DNA of 8,947 nt from Lachnospiraceae bacterium (GTDB lineage Bacteria; Bacillota_A; Clostridia; Lachnospirales; Lachnospiraceae): NCBI GenBank assembly GCA_017958935.1, contig JAGDBR010000174.1:1-8947 (forward strand). The letters run 5' to 3'. Within the stretch, counting starts at the first letter, position 1. Each line of letters opens with the position of its first letter. Below are positions 1 to 7,204 of the stretch, piece after piece. Position numbers and translations under genes: made by a program. The notes beneath the pieces were generated by a model, which saw only the letters and a program-made list of their open reading frames with translations, was not told the origin of the DNA and searched no databases.

Positions 1-368
1 ACCGGGATCAGCGCCTCGGCATTCCACCGTTCGAACACCGGGCGGTACCGTTCGGCGAAATCCAGGCACGGAAAGTCCAGCAGCTGCGGGTCCTGATGGT
101 ACTTGACCTCCGAAAGCATCCGCCGGATGTACTTCGACCCGTACTCGGCGTAGGCAACGCCGCGGATGAAGGGCGGCATCTTTTGCGCGCAGCTTCCGCA
201 GAACTCCTTCGTTTCGTCCGCAAGCGGCTTCCCGCACTTATAGCAGGCCGGTTCCTTCACGTATCGGATCTTCTGCCGGCAGGGCGCGCAGATCAGCCGG
301 TCTCCCGGCGGCAGCGCGTCCAGGCAGACCGGACAATGCTTCGGATAGAGCAGGTCAATGATCGGCAT
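1..368 (-). CDS. comFC: ComF family protein ComFC, N-terminal 122 residues (gene runs off the left edge)
   Basis: Late-competence protein of the ComFC/GntX family, which carries a zinc-binding N-terminus followed by a phosphoribosyltransferase-like domain. Known members are needed for natural transformation, where ComFC acts with the ComFA helicase on incoming single-stranded DNA. I translated this from the minus strand, starting MPIIDLLYPKHCPVC. Four cysteine pairs are visible: C12/C15, C27/C30, C42/C45 (CYKCGKPL) and C57/C60 (CGSC), the expected double zinc-ribbon layout. They are followed by VAYAEYGSKYIRRMLSEVKY (about residues 75-94), which fits the family's conserved Y-x(n)-LKY stretch, and by ALIPV at the window edge, just where the PRTase core begins. 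The catalytic PRPP loop lies outside the window. The start is fixed by an in-frame TGA only five codons upstream (381-383) and by a Shine-Dalgarno at 372-377. The first 14 bp overlap the end of recD2, so the two are probably translationally coupled. Confidence 0.9.
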   Translation of the reverse strand, partial: MPIIDLLYPKHCPVCLDALPPGDRLICAPCRQKIRYVKEPACYKCGKPLADETKEFCGSCAQKMPPFIRGVAYAEYGSKYIRRMLSEVKYHQDPQLLDFPCLDFAERYRPVFERWNAEALIP

Positions 369-2568
369 AGGCCTCCCTGATCAGATCCTGCAGGCCGCTG
401 TAGCGCTGCAGTTTCCGGCTGTTCTCGATCATGTGCGCGAAGGTCTCGTACTTGCCGACGATGCAGACGCAGTTCTTCGCCCGCGTGACGCCCGTGTACA
501 GCAGATTCCGCGTCATCAGCATCGACGGGCCCGACAGCAGCGGCAGGATGACCGCCGGATACTCGGAGCCCTGGGACTTGTGGATCGTGACCGCGTAAGC
601 CAGCTCCAGCTCCTCGCAGTTCGCGAACGAATAGATGACCTGCCGCCGGTCCTCGAATTCGACCGTCACGGTCTCGTCAAAGTGGCTGATGAAACGGATG
701 ACGCCGGTGTCGCCGTTGAACACGCCCGTGCCGCGCTCGGCCGCGAACCCCGTGCCGCTCGTCCATTCCAGCTGATAATCGTTCCGGATCTGCATGACCT
801 TGTCGCCCTCGCGGAACAGGCCGAACGCGAACTGCTTCTCGGCCTTTCGCGGCGACGGCGGATTCAGCACCTCCTGCAGGACCTTGTTCAGGTTCTCGAC
901 GCCCAGGACGCCTTTCCGCATCGGCGTCAGCACCTGCAGCTCGCGCGTGTCCGCATGTGCGTAGCCCGGCAGTTTGTCCTTCAGCAGCGTGATCATCGCG
1001 CCCGTGATCGAAGCGGCATTGTCGCGCAGAATGAACAGGAAATCCTTCGAGCGCTTCGGCTCGACGGTCTGCCCTTCATTGATCAGATGGGCGTTCGTGA
1101 CGATGTCCGACTCTTCCGACTGCCGGAAGATGTGCGACAGTTTCACGACCGGGAAGAAACCGGACGCGATCAGATCGTGGAGCACCTCGCCCGGGCCGAC
1201 CGACGGGAGCTGGTCCACGTCGCCGACCATGATAAGGCGCATGCCGGGCACCATGGCCTTCAGCAGCGCGTGCATGACCGTGATGTCGACCATCGACATC
1301 TCGTCGACGATGACGACGTCCGCCTCCAGCGGCGTCTCCTCGTTCCGGCCGAACTTCGCACGGCCGAAGCTCTCCGGGTCGCCCGAGAGTTCGAGCATCC
1401 GGTGGATCGTCTGCGCCGTGTAGCCGGTCGCCTCCGTCATGCGCTTCGCGGCCCGCCCTGTCGGCGCGGCAAGCAGGATATCCAGCCCTTCGTTCAGGAA
1501 ATACTTGATCATCGTATTGATCGTCGTCGTCTTCCCGGTGCCCGGGCCGCCCGTGACGATCGTAATGCCGTTCTTTACCGCCTCGAAGACGGCCTGCCGC
1601 TGCAGCGTGTCCAGTTCCGTCTCGGAAGCCTTTTCGATCCGTTTCAGGTTCCGCTCGATCTCTTCGTCCGTGACCGTCGCGTCGCTGATGTTCATGTCGT
1701 GCAGCATGCGCGCGCACTCCGCTTCCATCCGGAAGAACGCACGCGGATAGACCCGGTATTCGTAGCCGTATTTCCGCACCGTTACGCGCCTGTCGACGGC
1801 CAGGTCCTGCAGCAGATGGTCGAATTCCGAGATCTGCGTCTCCAGCAGCTGCTCGGTCTCCGAGAGCAGGACGTCCTTCGGCAGGAAGGTGTGACCGTTC
1901 CCGCCCGCCTGGGACAGCACGTACATCACGGCGCTGCGGATCCGGTATTCCGAATCCTGCGGGATGTTCATTTTCCGCGCGATCTCGTCGGCCGTTTTGA
2001 ATCCGATGCCCGAGATGTCGTCCGCGAGCCTGTACGGATTCTCGCGGATGACGGTATAGAGCGAGGGCCCGTACTGCTTATAGATCCGGGCGGCCATGCC
2101 GAGCGAGATGCCGTATTGCTGCAGGAACAGCACCGCGTTCCGCACCTCGCGCTTTTCGAAGGTCTGCGCGGCAATGTCGATCGCGGTGCGCTCGGAGATG
2201 CCCTTGACCTCCGCCAGCCGCTCAGGCTCCTCTTCGATGATCCGGAAAGTGTCCTTGCCGAATTTCGCGACGATGCGCTTCGCGAGTGCCTTGCCGATGC
2301 CCTTGACGGCGCCGCTCCCGAGATACCGCTCCATCGCGGTCTCGTCCGACGGCGCGATGAACTCATAGCGGCTGACCTTCATCTGCTCGCCGTACAGCGG
2401 ATGGACGACCATCTCCCCCTCGGCGCGGATGTACTCTCCTTCACCGACTGCGGGGAAGACGCCCGTCAGGACCGTCTCCTGATCTTCTGCTGCCAGCGTC
2501 AGCACCGTGTATCCGTTCTCCTCGTTGCGGTAGGACACCCGCGCGACGTACCCTTCCAGGATCTCCAT
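355..2568 (-). CDS. recD2: RecD2-type SF1 ATP-dependent DNA helicase (RecD/TraA family)
   Basis: 5'-3' superfamily 1B DNA helicase of the RecD2 (YrrC-like) family, which works without RecBC in DNA repair and replication-fork maintenance. In 737-residue numbering: an OB-like N-terminus (1-70, EGYVARVSYRNEENGYTVL); helix-hairpin-helix elements at 84-104 (GSGAVKGIGKALAKRI), 121-129 and 185-197 (ISGIGFKTADEIA); Walker A GGPGTGKT at 340-347; Walker B VVIVDEMSM at 418-426; motif III GDVDQLPSVGPG at 449-460; FRQ at 481-483; and a C-terminal helicase motif YAVTIHKSQGSEY at 658-670 followed by YTGVTRAK at 691-698. All core motifs are intact and the length is normal for the family. The frame extends ten codons further to an ATG at 2598, but the ATG at 2568 has AAGGGG 6 nt upstream and gives the usual N-terminus, so I chose it. 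It overlaps comFC by 14 bp downstream and lies 115 bp after mreB. Confidence 0.95.
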   Translation of the reverse strand: MEILEGYVARVSYRNEENGYTVLTLAAEDQETVLTGVFPAVGEGEYIRAEGEMVVHPLYGEQMKVSRYEFIAPSDETAMERYLGSGAVKGIGKALAKRIVAKFGKDTFRIIEEEPERLAEVKGISERTAIDIAAQTFEKREVRNAVLFLQQYGISLGMAARIYKQYGPSLYTVIRENPYRLADDISGIGFKTADEIARKMNIPQDSEYRIRSAVMYVLSQAGGNGHTFLPKDVLLSETEQLLETQISEFDHLLQDLAVDRRVTVRKYGYEYRVYPRAFFRMEAECARMLHDMNISDATVTDEEIERNLKRIEKASETELDTLQRQAVFEAVKNGITIVTGGPGTGKTTTINTMIKYFLNEGLDILLAAPTGRAAKRMTEATGYTAQTIHRMLELSGDPESFGRAKFGRNEETPLEADVVIVDEMSMVDITVMHALLKAMVPGMRLIMVGDVDQLPSVGPGEVLHDLIASGFFPVVKLSHIFRQSEESDIVTNAHLINEGQTVEPKRSKDFLFILRDNAASITGAMITLLKDKLPGYAHADTRELQVLTPMRKGVLGVENLNKVLQEVLNPPSPRKAEKQFAFGLFREGDKVMQIRNDYQLEWTSGTGFAAERGTGVFNGDTGVIRFISHFDETVTVEFEDRRQVIYSFANCEELELAYAVTIHKSQGSEYPAVILPLLSGPSMLMTRNLLYTGVTRAKNCVCIVGKYETFAHMIENSRKLQRYSGLQDLIREAYADH
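372..377 (-). promoter_or_regulatory. Ribosome binding site of comFC inside the recD2 3' end
   Basis: The minus strand reads GGGAGG only 3 nt before the comFC ATG at 368. This spacing is shorter than the usual 5-9 nt, and the site lies inside the last codons of recD2. No alternative upstream start exists before the in-frame stop. Translation of comFC may therefore rely on ribosomes terminating on recD2, whose stop codon is 11 nt past the comFC start. Confidence 0.55.
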
Positions 2569-2574
2569 CAAAAA

Positions 2575-2580
2575 CCCCTT
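2575..2580 (-). promoter_or_regulatory. Ribosome binding site that decides the recD2 start
   Basis: AAGGGG on the minus strand, 6 nt before the ATG at 2568. The alternative ATG at 2598 has no purine-rich site at a workable distance, so this site supports the shorter 737-residue protein. Confidence 0.7.
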
Positions 2581-2630
2581 GATGCGCCTGATTTCCATAC
2601 AAACAAGCGCACAAAAACCCTATAAATCAA

Positions 2631-2663
2631 GACAAGGCGAATGCTTCCACATCCGCCTTTGTC
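2631..2663 (-). terminator. Imperfect hairpin between mreB and recD2, possible terminator or attenuator
   Basis: On the minus strand, GACAA-A-GGCGGATG pairs with CATTCGCC-TTGTC around a 6-nt loop (TGGAAG). This makes about 13 base pairs with one bulged A and one G-T wobble. It starts about 20 nt after the mreB stop. The sequence that follows (TTGATTTATAGGG) is T-rich but lacks a clean run of Ts, so it may be a weak terminator, a partial-readthrough element or an mRNA 3'-end stabiliser. It is the strongest inverted repeat I saw between genes. Confidence 0.5.
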
Positions 2664-2683
2664 TCTTTCATCCGGCGTTTCCG

Positions 2684-3697
<1,014 letters not shown>

Positions 3698-3707
3698 AGC
3701 TGTACTA

Positions 3708-3714
3708 CCTTTCC
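3708..3714 (-). promoter_or_regulatory. Ribosome binding site supporting the mreB ATG at 3697
   Basis: GGAAAGG on the minus strand, ending 10 nt before the ATG. The spacing is on the long side, but no comparable purine-rich site precedes the alternative TTG at 3730. The site argues for the 337-residue MreB. Confidence 0.5.
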
Positions 3715-3755
3715 AAATCAGATGGTGCAAAAACGCTGAACAGAAAAATGATAAA

Positions 3756-4436
3756 TCAAATCCTGCCGTTTGTCAATAGAGCGACGTCCTCCGGCGTCGT
3801 CACTTTGATGTTCCCGTAGCTGCCCATCGTGAGCTTCACGGGATAGGACGTGTACGTCTCCAAAACCGACGAATCGTCCGTGATGCCGCTGACCGGCGCC
3901 TGATAAAATGCTTCGTACCCTTCCATGAGGTGCGCCGTCAGAAAGCCCTGCGGCGTCTGGATCTCCCAGAGCGTCGTCCGGTCCAGCGTCTTTTCGACGA
4001 AGCCGTTTAAGTCGGCCTGCTTGACCGTATTCTTCTCGGGCACGGCGGCAACGGCTGCGCCGTACGCCTTCATGTCCTTGATGACGTTGAAGATGATGTC
4101 CGCCTTCACGTTGCAGCGCGCCGCGTCGTGCACGAGCACGTACTCGAAATCGCCGAGCGCCTGCAGGCATTTCAGTCCGGCATAGGCCGAATCATATCGC
4201 TCCTCTCCGCCCGCGCAGACCTGCACGCGGCCGTGGTAGCGGCTGCCAGAGAGTTCCTTTTCGACCTCGGCGACCCGCTCCTGCTGCGCGACGACGACGA
4301 CCGTCGACACCATCGGCAGGAAGGCATCCACGCTGTGCATATACAACGGTTTCCCCTTAAGCGTCAGATACTGCTTCGGGACCGCAGTCCCCATGCGCTT
4401 TCCGCTGCCGGCTGCCAGAATGACTGCACCGATCAT
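3756..4436 (-). CDS. ispD: 2-C-methyl-D-erythritol 4-phosphate cytidylyltransferase IspD
   Basis: Third step of the MEP isoprenoid pathway: it joins CTP to MEP, giving CDP-methylerythritol and pyrophosphate. The product feeds undecaprenyl phosphate, the lipid carrier of wall synthesis. The 226-residue protein is of normal length for the stand-alone enzyme. Visible motifs: nucleotide-binding LAAGSGKRMG at 7-16 and PKQYL at 20-24 (R14 and K21 correspond to the catalytic pair), VLVHDAAR at 100-107, LDRTTLWEIQTPQGF at 151-165, TDDSSVLE at 186-193, and NIKVTTPEDV at 209-218 (K211 is the conserved late lysine). LAAGSGKRMG favours IspD over the related ribitol-phosphate enzyme TarI, which usually has LAGGxGxRMG. 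One oddity: the usual proline after HDAAR is a cysteine (C108). The start has a near-perfect AAAGGAGGT at 4443-4451. The gene follows the COG2426 gene by 16 bp. Confidence 0.93.
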   Translation of the reverse strand: MIGAVILAAGSGKRMGTAVPKQYLTLKGKPLYMHSVDAFLPMVSTVVVVAQQERVAEVEKELSGSRYHGRVQVCAGGEERYDSAYAGLKCLQALGDFEYVLVHDAARCNVKADIIFNVIKDMKAYGAAVAAVPEKNTVKQADLNGFVEKTLDRTTLWEIQTPQGFLTAHLMEGYEAFYQAPVSGITDDSSVLETYTSYPVKLTMGSYGNIKVTTPEDVALLTNGRI

Positions 4437-4442
4437 GAGCGG

Positions 4443-4451
4443 ACCTCCTTT
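4443..4451 (-). promoter_or_regulatory. Strong ribosome binding site of ispD
   Basis: AAAGGAGGT on the minus strand, 6 nt before the ispD ATG and starting within 2 nt of the upstream gene's TAA stop. It is the closest match to a full anti-16S complement in this window, which implies efficient independent initiation on a polycistronic message. Confidence 0.75.
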
Positions 4452-4452
4452 C

Positions 4453-4950
4453 TTACAGGATCAGTCCCGGCACGAGGTAGGCCAGGATGTCCATGATGAT
4501 CGCCGCGGTCAGGATGCCGAGGAAGATCGCCAGCGACGCTTTCTTGATGTCGTACTCGAACAGAGACGCGATCAGCGAGCCTGTCCAGGCGCCGGTCCCC
4601 GGCAGCGGGATGCCGACGAAGAGCCAGAGGAACACGAACTGTCCGCGTTCGCGGCTCTTCTCCTTGTTCGCCGCCTTCCGCTCGAGATAGTCCACGAACC
4701 GCGTCATCAGGTTTTTCTCCTTCATCCACGCGAAGATCCGCCGGATGAACAGCAGGATGAACGGGATCGGGATGATGTTGCCGATGATGCAGAAAATGTT
4801 GCACGATAACAGCGACATGTTCAGGAGCCTGCCGACGACGATGCCGCCGCGCAGCTCGATCAGCGGGATCATGGACACCAGCGTCACAAAGAGTTCCTTC
4901 GGCATCCACGTGCCCAGCGAATTTTCATACCAGCTTGCAATTGCTTCCAT
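4453..4950 (-). CDS. COG2426 / small multi-drug export family integral membrane protein
   Basis: A 165-residue membrane protein of the COG2426 family (Pfam 'small multi-drug export', a name with little experimental support); its true substrate is unknown. About four hydrophobic segments are visible: about 20-40 (FVTLVSMIPLIELRGGIVVG), 46-69 (rich in I, L and F), 105-129 and 138-164. A basic, charged stretch (about 70-104, KEKN...RKAANKEKSRERG) separates the two halves. The family hallmarks are ELRGG at 32-36 and IPLPGTGAWTGSL at 114-126. The pairing of an acidic/Arg-Gly element with a P-x-P-G-x-G element in re-entrant-like hydrophobic segments recalls the DedA/VTT superfamily, but that link is my inference. 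The start at 4950 has only a distant AAGGA (4963-4967, 12 nt away). It lies 85 bp after tsaD and 16 bp before ispD. Confidence 0.85.
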   Translation of the reverse strand: MEAIASWYENSLGTWMPKELFVTLVSMIPLIELRGGIVVGRLLNMSLLSCNIFCIIGNIIPIPFILLFIRRIFAWMKEKNLMTRFVDYLERKAANKEKSRERGQFVFLWLFVGIPLPGTGAWTGSLIASLFEYDIKKASLAIFLGILTAAIIMDILAYLVPGLIL

Positions 4951-5035
4951 AAAAAACAGATTTCCTTACACAAAGTGCGCAGTGCCGGGATCCGCGGCAG
5001 GACCGGTAGTCCGCCTGACCGGAGCCGCTCCGCCC
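4951..5035. other. GC-rich 85-bp spacer between tsaD and the COG2426 gene
   Basis: The longest gap within the 5' two-thirds of the gene run. It contains several short overlapping inverted repeats, for example CCGGT...ACCGG with a 10-nt loop and CGGAGC next to GCTCCG. A run of six Ts occurs only immediately before the downstream ATG, too far from any stem to be a canonical terminator. I see no convincing -35/-10 pair. It may be a structured leader or mRNA processing region, or simply spacer. Confidence 0.4.
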
Positions 5036-6058
5036 TTACAGTCTTTCGCCCAGCTTCAGGTTCGGGACCGCGTTCAGGTGCCAGTCGGCACGCACGCCCT
5101 TCAGATATTCGTAATAAGCGGCGCAGCCGATCATCGCCGCGTTGTCCGTGCAGAGGACCGGCGAAGGCGCGTAGAACGAAACGCCGCGCTTTTCACAGGC
5201 TTCCTGCAGAGAGGCGCGCAGCGCCGAGTTCGACGCCACGCCGCCCGCGACCGCGAAATGCCGGTAGCCCTTCTCTTCGACGAAGGCCATGGACTTCTCG
5301 GTCAGCACGTCGACGACCGCCTTCTGGAAGGAGGCAGCCAGGTCGGCTTCGCGCACCGGCAGACCCTGCATCCGCGCGTGATTCAGGTAATTCAGCACGG
5401 CCGATTTCAGGCCGGAAAAGCTGAAGTCGTACGGTGCGCCTTCGACGTTCGCCTTCGGGAAGACGATCGCGTCAGGATTCCCTTCCTTCGCTTTTTTATC
5501 GATCTTCGGACCGCCCGGATAGCCCAGGCCGATCGCGCGCGCGACCTTGTCGAAGGCTTCGCCCGCCGCGTCGTCCCGCGTCCTGCCGACGATGCGGAAG
5601 ACGCCGTAGTCCAGCACCTCCACAAGATGCGTGTGTCCGCCCGACACGACGAGGCAGGCAAACGGCGGCGCCAGGTCGGGATGCGAGATGAAGTTCGCCG
5701 CGACGTGTCCCTCGATATGGTGCACGGGGATCAGCGGCTTGCCCGACGCGAACGCGACCGCCTTCGCGGCCGACACGCCCACGAGCAGCGCGCCGACGAG
5801 ACCCGGGCCGTACGTCACGGCCACGGCGTCGATGTCCTGCAGCGTCATGCCCGCGTCCTTCAGCGCTTCCTGCATGACCGGGACGATCTTCTCGACATGT
5901 TTCCGCGAGGCGATCTCCGGCACCACGCCGCCGTACAGCGTGTGCAGCGCGATCTGCGAAGAGATCACGTTCGACAAAACGCTGCGGCCGTTTTTCACGA
6001 CTGCCGCAGCTGTTTCGTCACATGAACTTTCGATCGCCAGAATCGTAACGTCCTGCAT
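5036..6058 (-). CDS. tsaD: tRNA N6-adenosine threonylcarbamoyltransferase TsaD
   Basis: Kae1/YgjD family enzyme that, with TsaB and TsaE, transfers threonylcarbamoyl from TC-AMP to A37 of ANN-decoding tRNAs (t6A modification). It is essential in most bacteria. The 340-residue length is typical. Motifs: [16 protein letters not shown] at 6-21; [12 protein letters not shown] at 43-54; [13 protein letters not shown] at 82-94; HHIEGH at 113-118, where H114 and H118 form the HxxxH metal site; VVSGGHTHL at 137-145; [14 protein letters not shown] at 161-174; [10 protein letters not shown] at 212-221; [12 protein letters not shown] at 270-281; and TDNAAMIG at 304-311, supplying D305 as the third metal ligand. 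All key residues are present. The ATG directly abuts the TAA of the HAD gene with no gap; a GAGG (6071-6074) lies 12 nt upstream. tsaB and tsaE are not in this window. Confidence 0.96.
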   Translation of the reverse strand: MQDVTILAIESSCDETAAAVVKNGRSVLSNVISSQIALHTLYGGVVPEIASRKHVEKIVPVMQEALKDAGMTLQDIDAVAVTYGPGLVGALLVGVSAAKAVAFASGKPLIPVHHIEGHVAANFISHPDLAPPFACLVVSGGHTHLVEVLDYGVFRIVGRTRDDAAGEAFDKVARAIGLGYPGGPKIDKKAKEGNPDAIVFPKANVEGAPYDFSFSGLKSAVLNYLNHARMQGLPVREADLAASFQKAVVDVLTEKSMAFVEEKGYRHFAVAGGVASNSALRASLQEACEKRGVSFYAPSPVLCTDNAAMIGCAAYYEYLKGVRADWHLNAVPNLKLGERL

Positions 6059-6859
6059 TTACAATAACGTCCTCAAATGCTCCGTGTATTCCCGGATGTC
6101 CTTGAAAATGAGATCCGGCCGGAAATCGCTCTCCTCCACGTCCTGCATCGTCCCTTCGCCCGACAGCACGAAACAGGTCGTGATGCCGGCGTTGTAGCCC
6201 GAGCGGATATCCGTATAGAGACGGTCTCCGAAAATGATGGCTTCTTCCTTCGAGAAACCGGACAGCGCGACGGCAAGGTCGATCATTTCCGGCTGCGGCT
6301 TTCCGATGAACTGCGGACGCCGCTTCGTCGCGTGCCACAGGGCTTCGGCGATCGAGCCGCAGTCCGGCACGTAGCCGTATTCGGTCGGGCAGACCCAGTC
6401 CGGGTTCGTCGCGATGTAGTCGACGCCCTCGCGGATCAGGATCTGGCTCGCGTCGTCGAGTTTTTTGTACGTCAGCTCGGTGTCGTAGCCCATGCACAGG
6501 CAGTCGATGCCGTCCTCGACGTCCTCAACGACCGGCAGGCCCGCGGCCGACAGCTGCTCCTTGAAGGAACGCGTCCCGAGCGCATAGATCTTCCGGTAGT
6601 TCCGGGGCTTTAAAAACTGGATCGTCGCGTTCGTGGAGGTGTAGAAATCTTCCTCCGTCGTTTCGATGCCCAGCCGCGCCATCTTCTCGACGTACTTATC
6701 CACGGACTTCGAGGAATTGTTCGTCAGGAACATATAGCGTCCGCCGATGTCCCGGATCATCTTCAGGAAGTCCTTCGTGCCCTCGAACAGCTGCTCGCCG
6801 AGATACAGCGTGCCGTCCATGTCCAGCAGATAGATGCGTTTCTTCGTCAGGTCGGTCAT
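6059..6859 (-). CDS. HAD-superfamily class IIA (NagD-like) phosphatase
   Basis: A 266-residue Mg-dependent phosphatase of the NagD / p-nitrophenylphosphatase group of HAD hydrolases. Motif I is LLDMDGTLYLGE (nucleophile D13, acid/base D15), motif II is FLTNNSSKS at 44-52, motif III lysine is K187 in IGKPQPEM, and motif IV is IFGDRLYTDI at 209-218 (D212 and D217 for Mg). A TNPD element at 151-154 and the large cap between motifs II and III are typical of class IIA. Substrates in this group vary (nucleotides, sugar phosphates, phosphoglycolate, glycerol-3-phosphate), so the specificity is not predictable from motifs alone. The frame runs open to 7075, but upstream it is the DUF1667 gene read in another frame. 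The ATG at 6859 gives the canonical N-terminus and shares one base with the DUF1667 stop (TGATG), which implies coupling. The upstream GGAG (6871-6874) is 11 nt away. Confidence 0.9.
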   Translation of the reverse strand: MTDLTKKRIYLLDMDGTLYLGEQLFEGTKDFLKMIRDIGGRYMFLTNNSSKSVDKYVEKMARLGIETTEEDFYTSTNATIQFLKPRNYRKIYALGTRSFKEQLSAAGLPVVEDVEDGIDCLCMGYDTELTYKKLDDASQILIREGVDYIATNPDWVCPTEYGYVPDCGSIAEALWHATKRRPQFIGKPQPEMIDLAVALSGFSKEEAIIFGDRLYTDIRSGYNAGITTCFVLSGEGTMQDVEESDFRPDLIFKDIREYTEHLRTLL

Positions 6860-7203
6860 CAGTCGATATTCTCCGTCGCGACCACGTTCGCGCCGAACAC
6901 GTCCGGAAGCAGGACATCGCCGATGTGCACCGGCGTTTCGATGCGGAGGCCGTTGATCAGCTGCATGCATTCGAACATTTTTTCCTTCGGAATGACGTTG
7001 TCGGTCTTGACCGCGCAGGGCAGGCCGTTCACGGTACGGACCGTCGAGGTGACGGTGCGCATCGGATGCGTGCACTCATTCTCCGCGTAGACCGCGCCGC
7101 GCGGGCAGGTATTCCCCGTCACGGACACGACTTTGCCTTCTTCGATCGTCACGACCAGACGGCAGCCCATCGGGCAGGTGATGCAAGTCAATTCTCTAAC
7201 CAT
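6859..7203 (-). CDS. DUF1667 small cysteine-rich redox-associated protein
   Basis: A 114-residue protein recognisable as DUF1667, a family that regularly accompanies GlpA-like dehydrogenases and an FAD/NAD(P) oxidoreductase in anaerobes; its biochemical role is not established. It starts MVRELTCITCPMGCRLVV. Cysteines 7, 10 and 14 form CxxCxxxC, followed by C33 in GNTCPRGAVYAENE and by C44, C63 and C79. The spacing CxxCxxxC-x18-C, with a Pro-basic-Gly after the last cysteine, resembles the [4Fe-4S] site at the N-terminus of molybdopterin oxidoreductases, so an Fe-S centre is plausible (inference). No signal peptide or membrane segment is visible. The ATG is 1 nt after the oxidoreductase stop and has GGAGGAGG at 7210-7217. 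The stop overlaps the HAD start. It is likely a partner or electron carrier of the two flavoproteins upstream. Confidence 0.88.
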   Translation of the reverse strand: MVRELTCITCPMGCRLVVTIEEGKVVSVTGNTCPRGAVYAENECTHPMRTVTSTVRTVNGLPCAVKTDNVIPKEKMFECMQLINGLRIETPVHIGDVLLPDVFGANVVATENID

Positions 7204-7204
7204 G

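Noticed and set aside
358..2625. Plus-strand open frame of 755 codons opposite recD2
   Set aside because: It is arginine/aspartate/histidine-rich with no recognisable domain, lies in exact codon register with recD2, and is explained by the absence of TTA/CTA/TCA codons in the real gene.
2586..2630. Possible sigma-A promoter upstream of recD2 (TTGATT and TTGTAT elements)
   Set aside because: The -35-like and -10-like hexamers are 22 nt apart, and other combinations match poorly, so I would not call it.
3698..3755. Possible terminator or promoter between ispD and mreB
   Set aside because: The spacer is T-rich but forms no stable hairpin and holds no clear -35/-10 pair.
4285..4302. Trinucleotide run (gac repeats) within ispD
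   Set aside because: It encodes the hydrophobic strand VVVVA of the nucleotide-binding fold and is explained by codon bias, not a microsatellite.
4745..6025. Plus-strand open frame of 426 codons opposite tsaD
   Set aside because: In-register shadow of tsaD. The sense protein has every TsaD motif; the antisense product resembles nothing I know.
6860..7075. N-terminal extension of the HAD phosphatase frame by 72 residues
   Set aside because: The extension is the DUF1667 gene read in another frame. The true HAD N-terminus with DMDGT follows the ATG at 6859.
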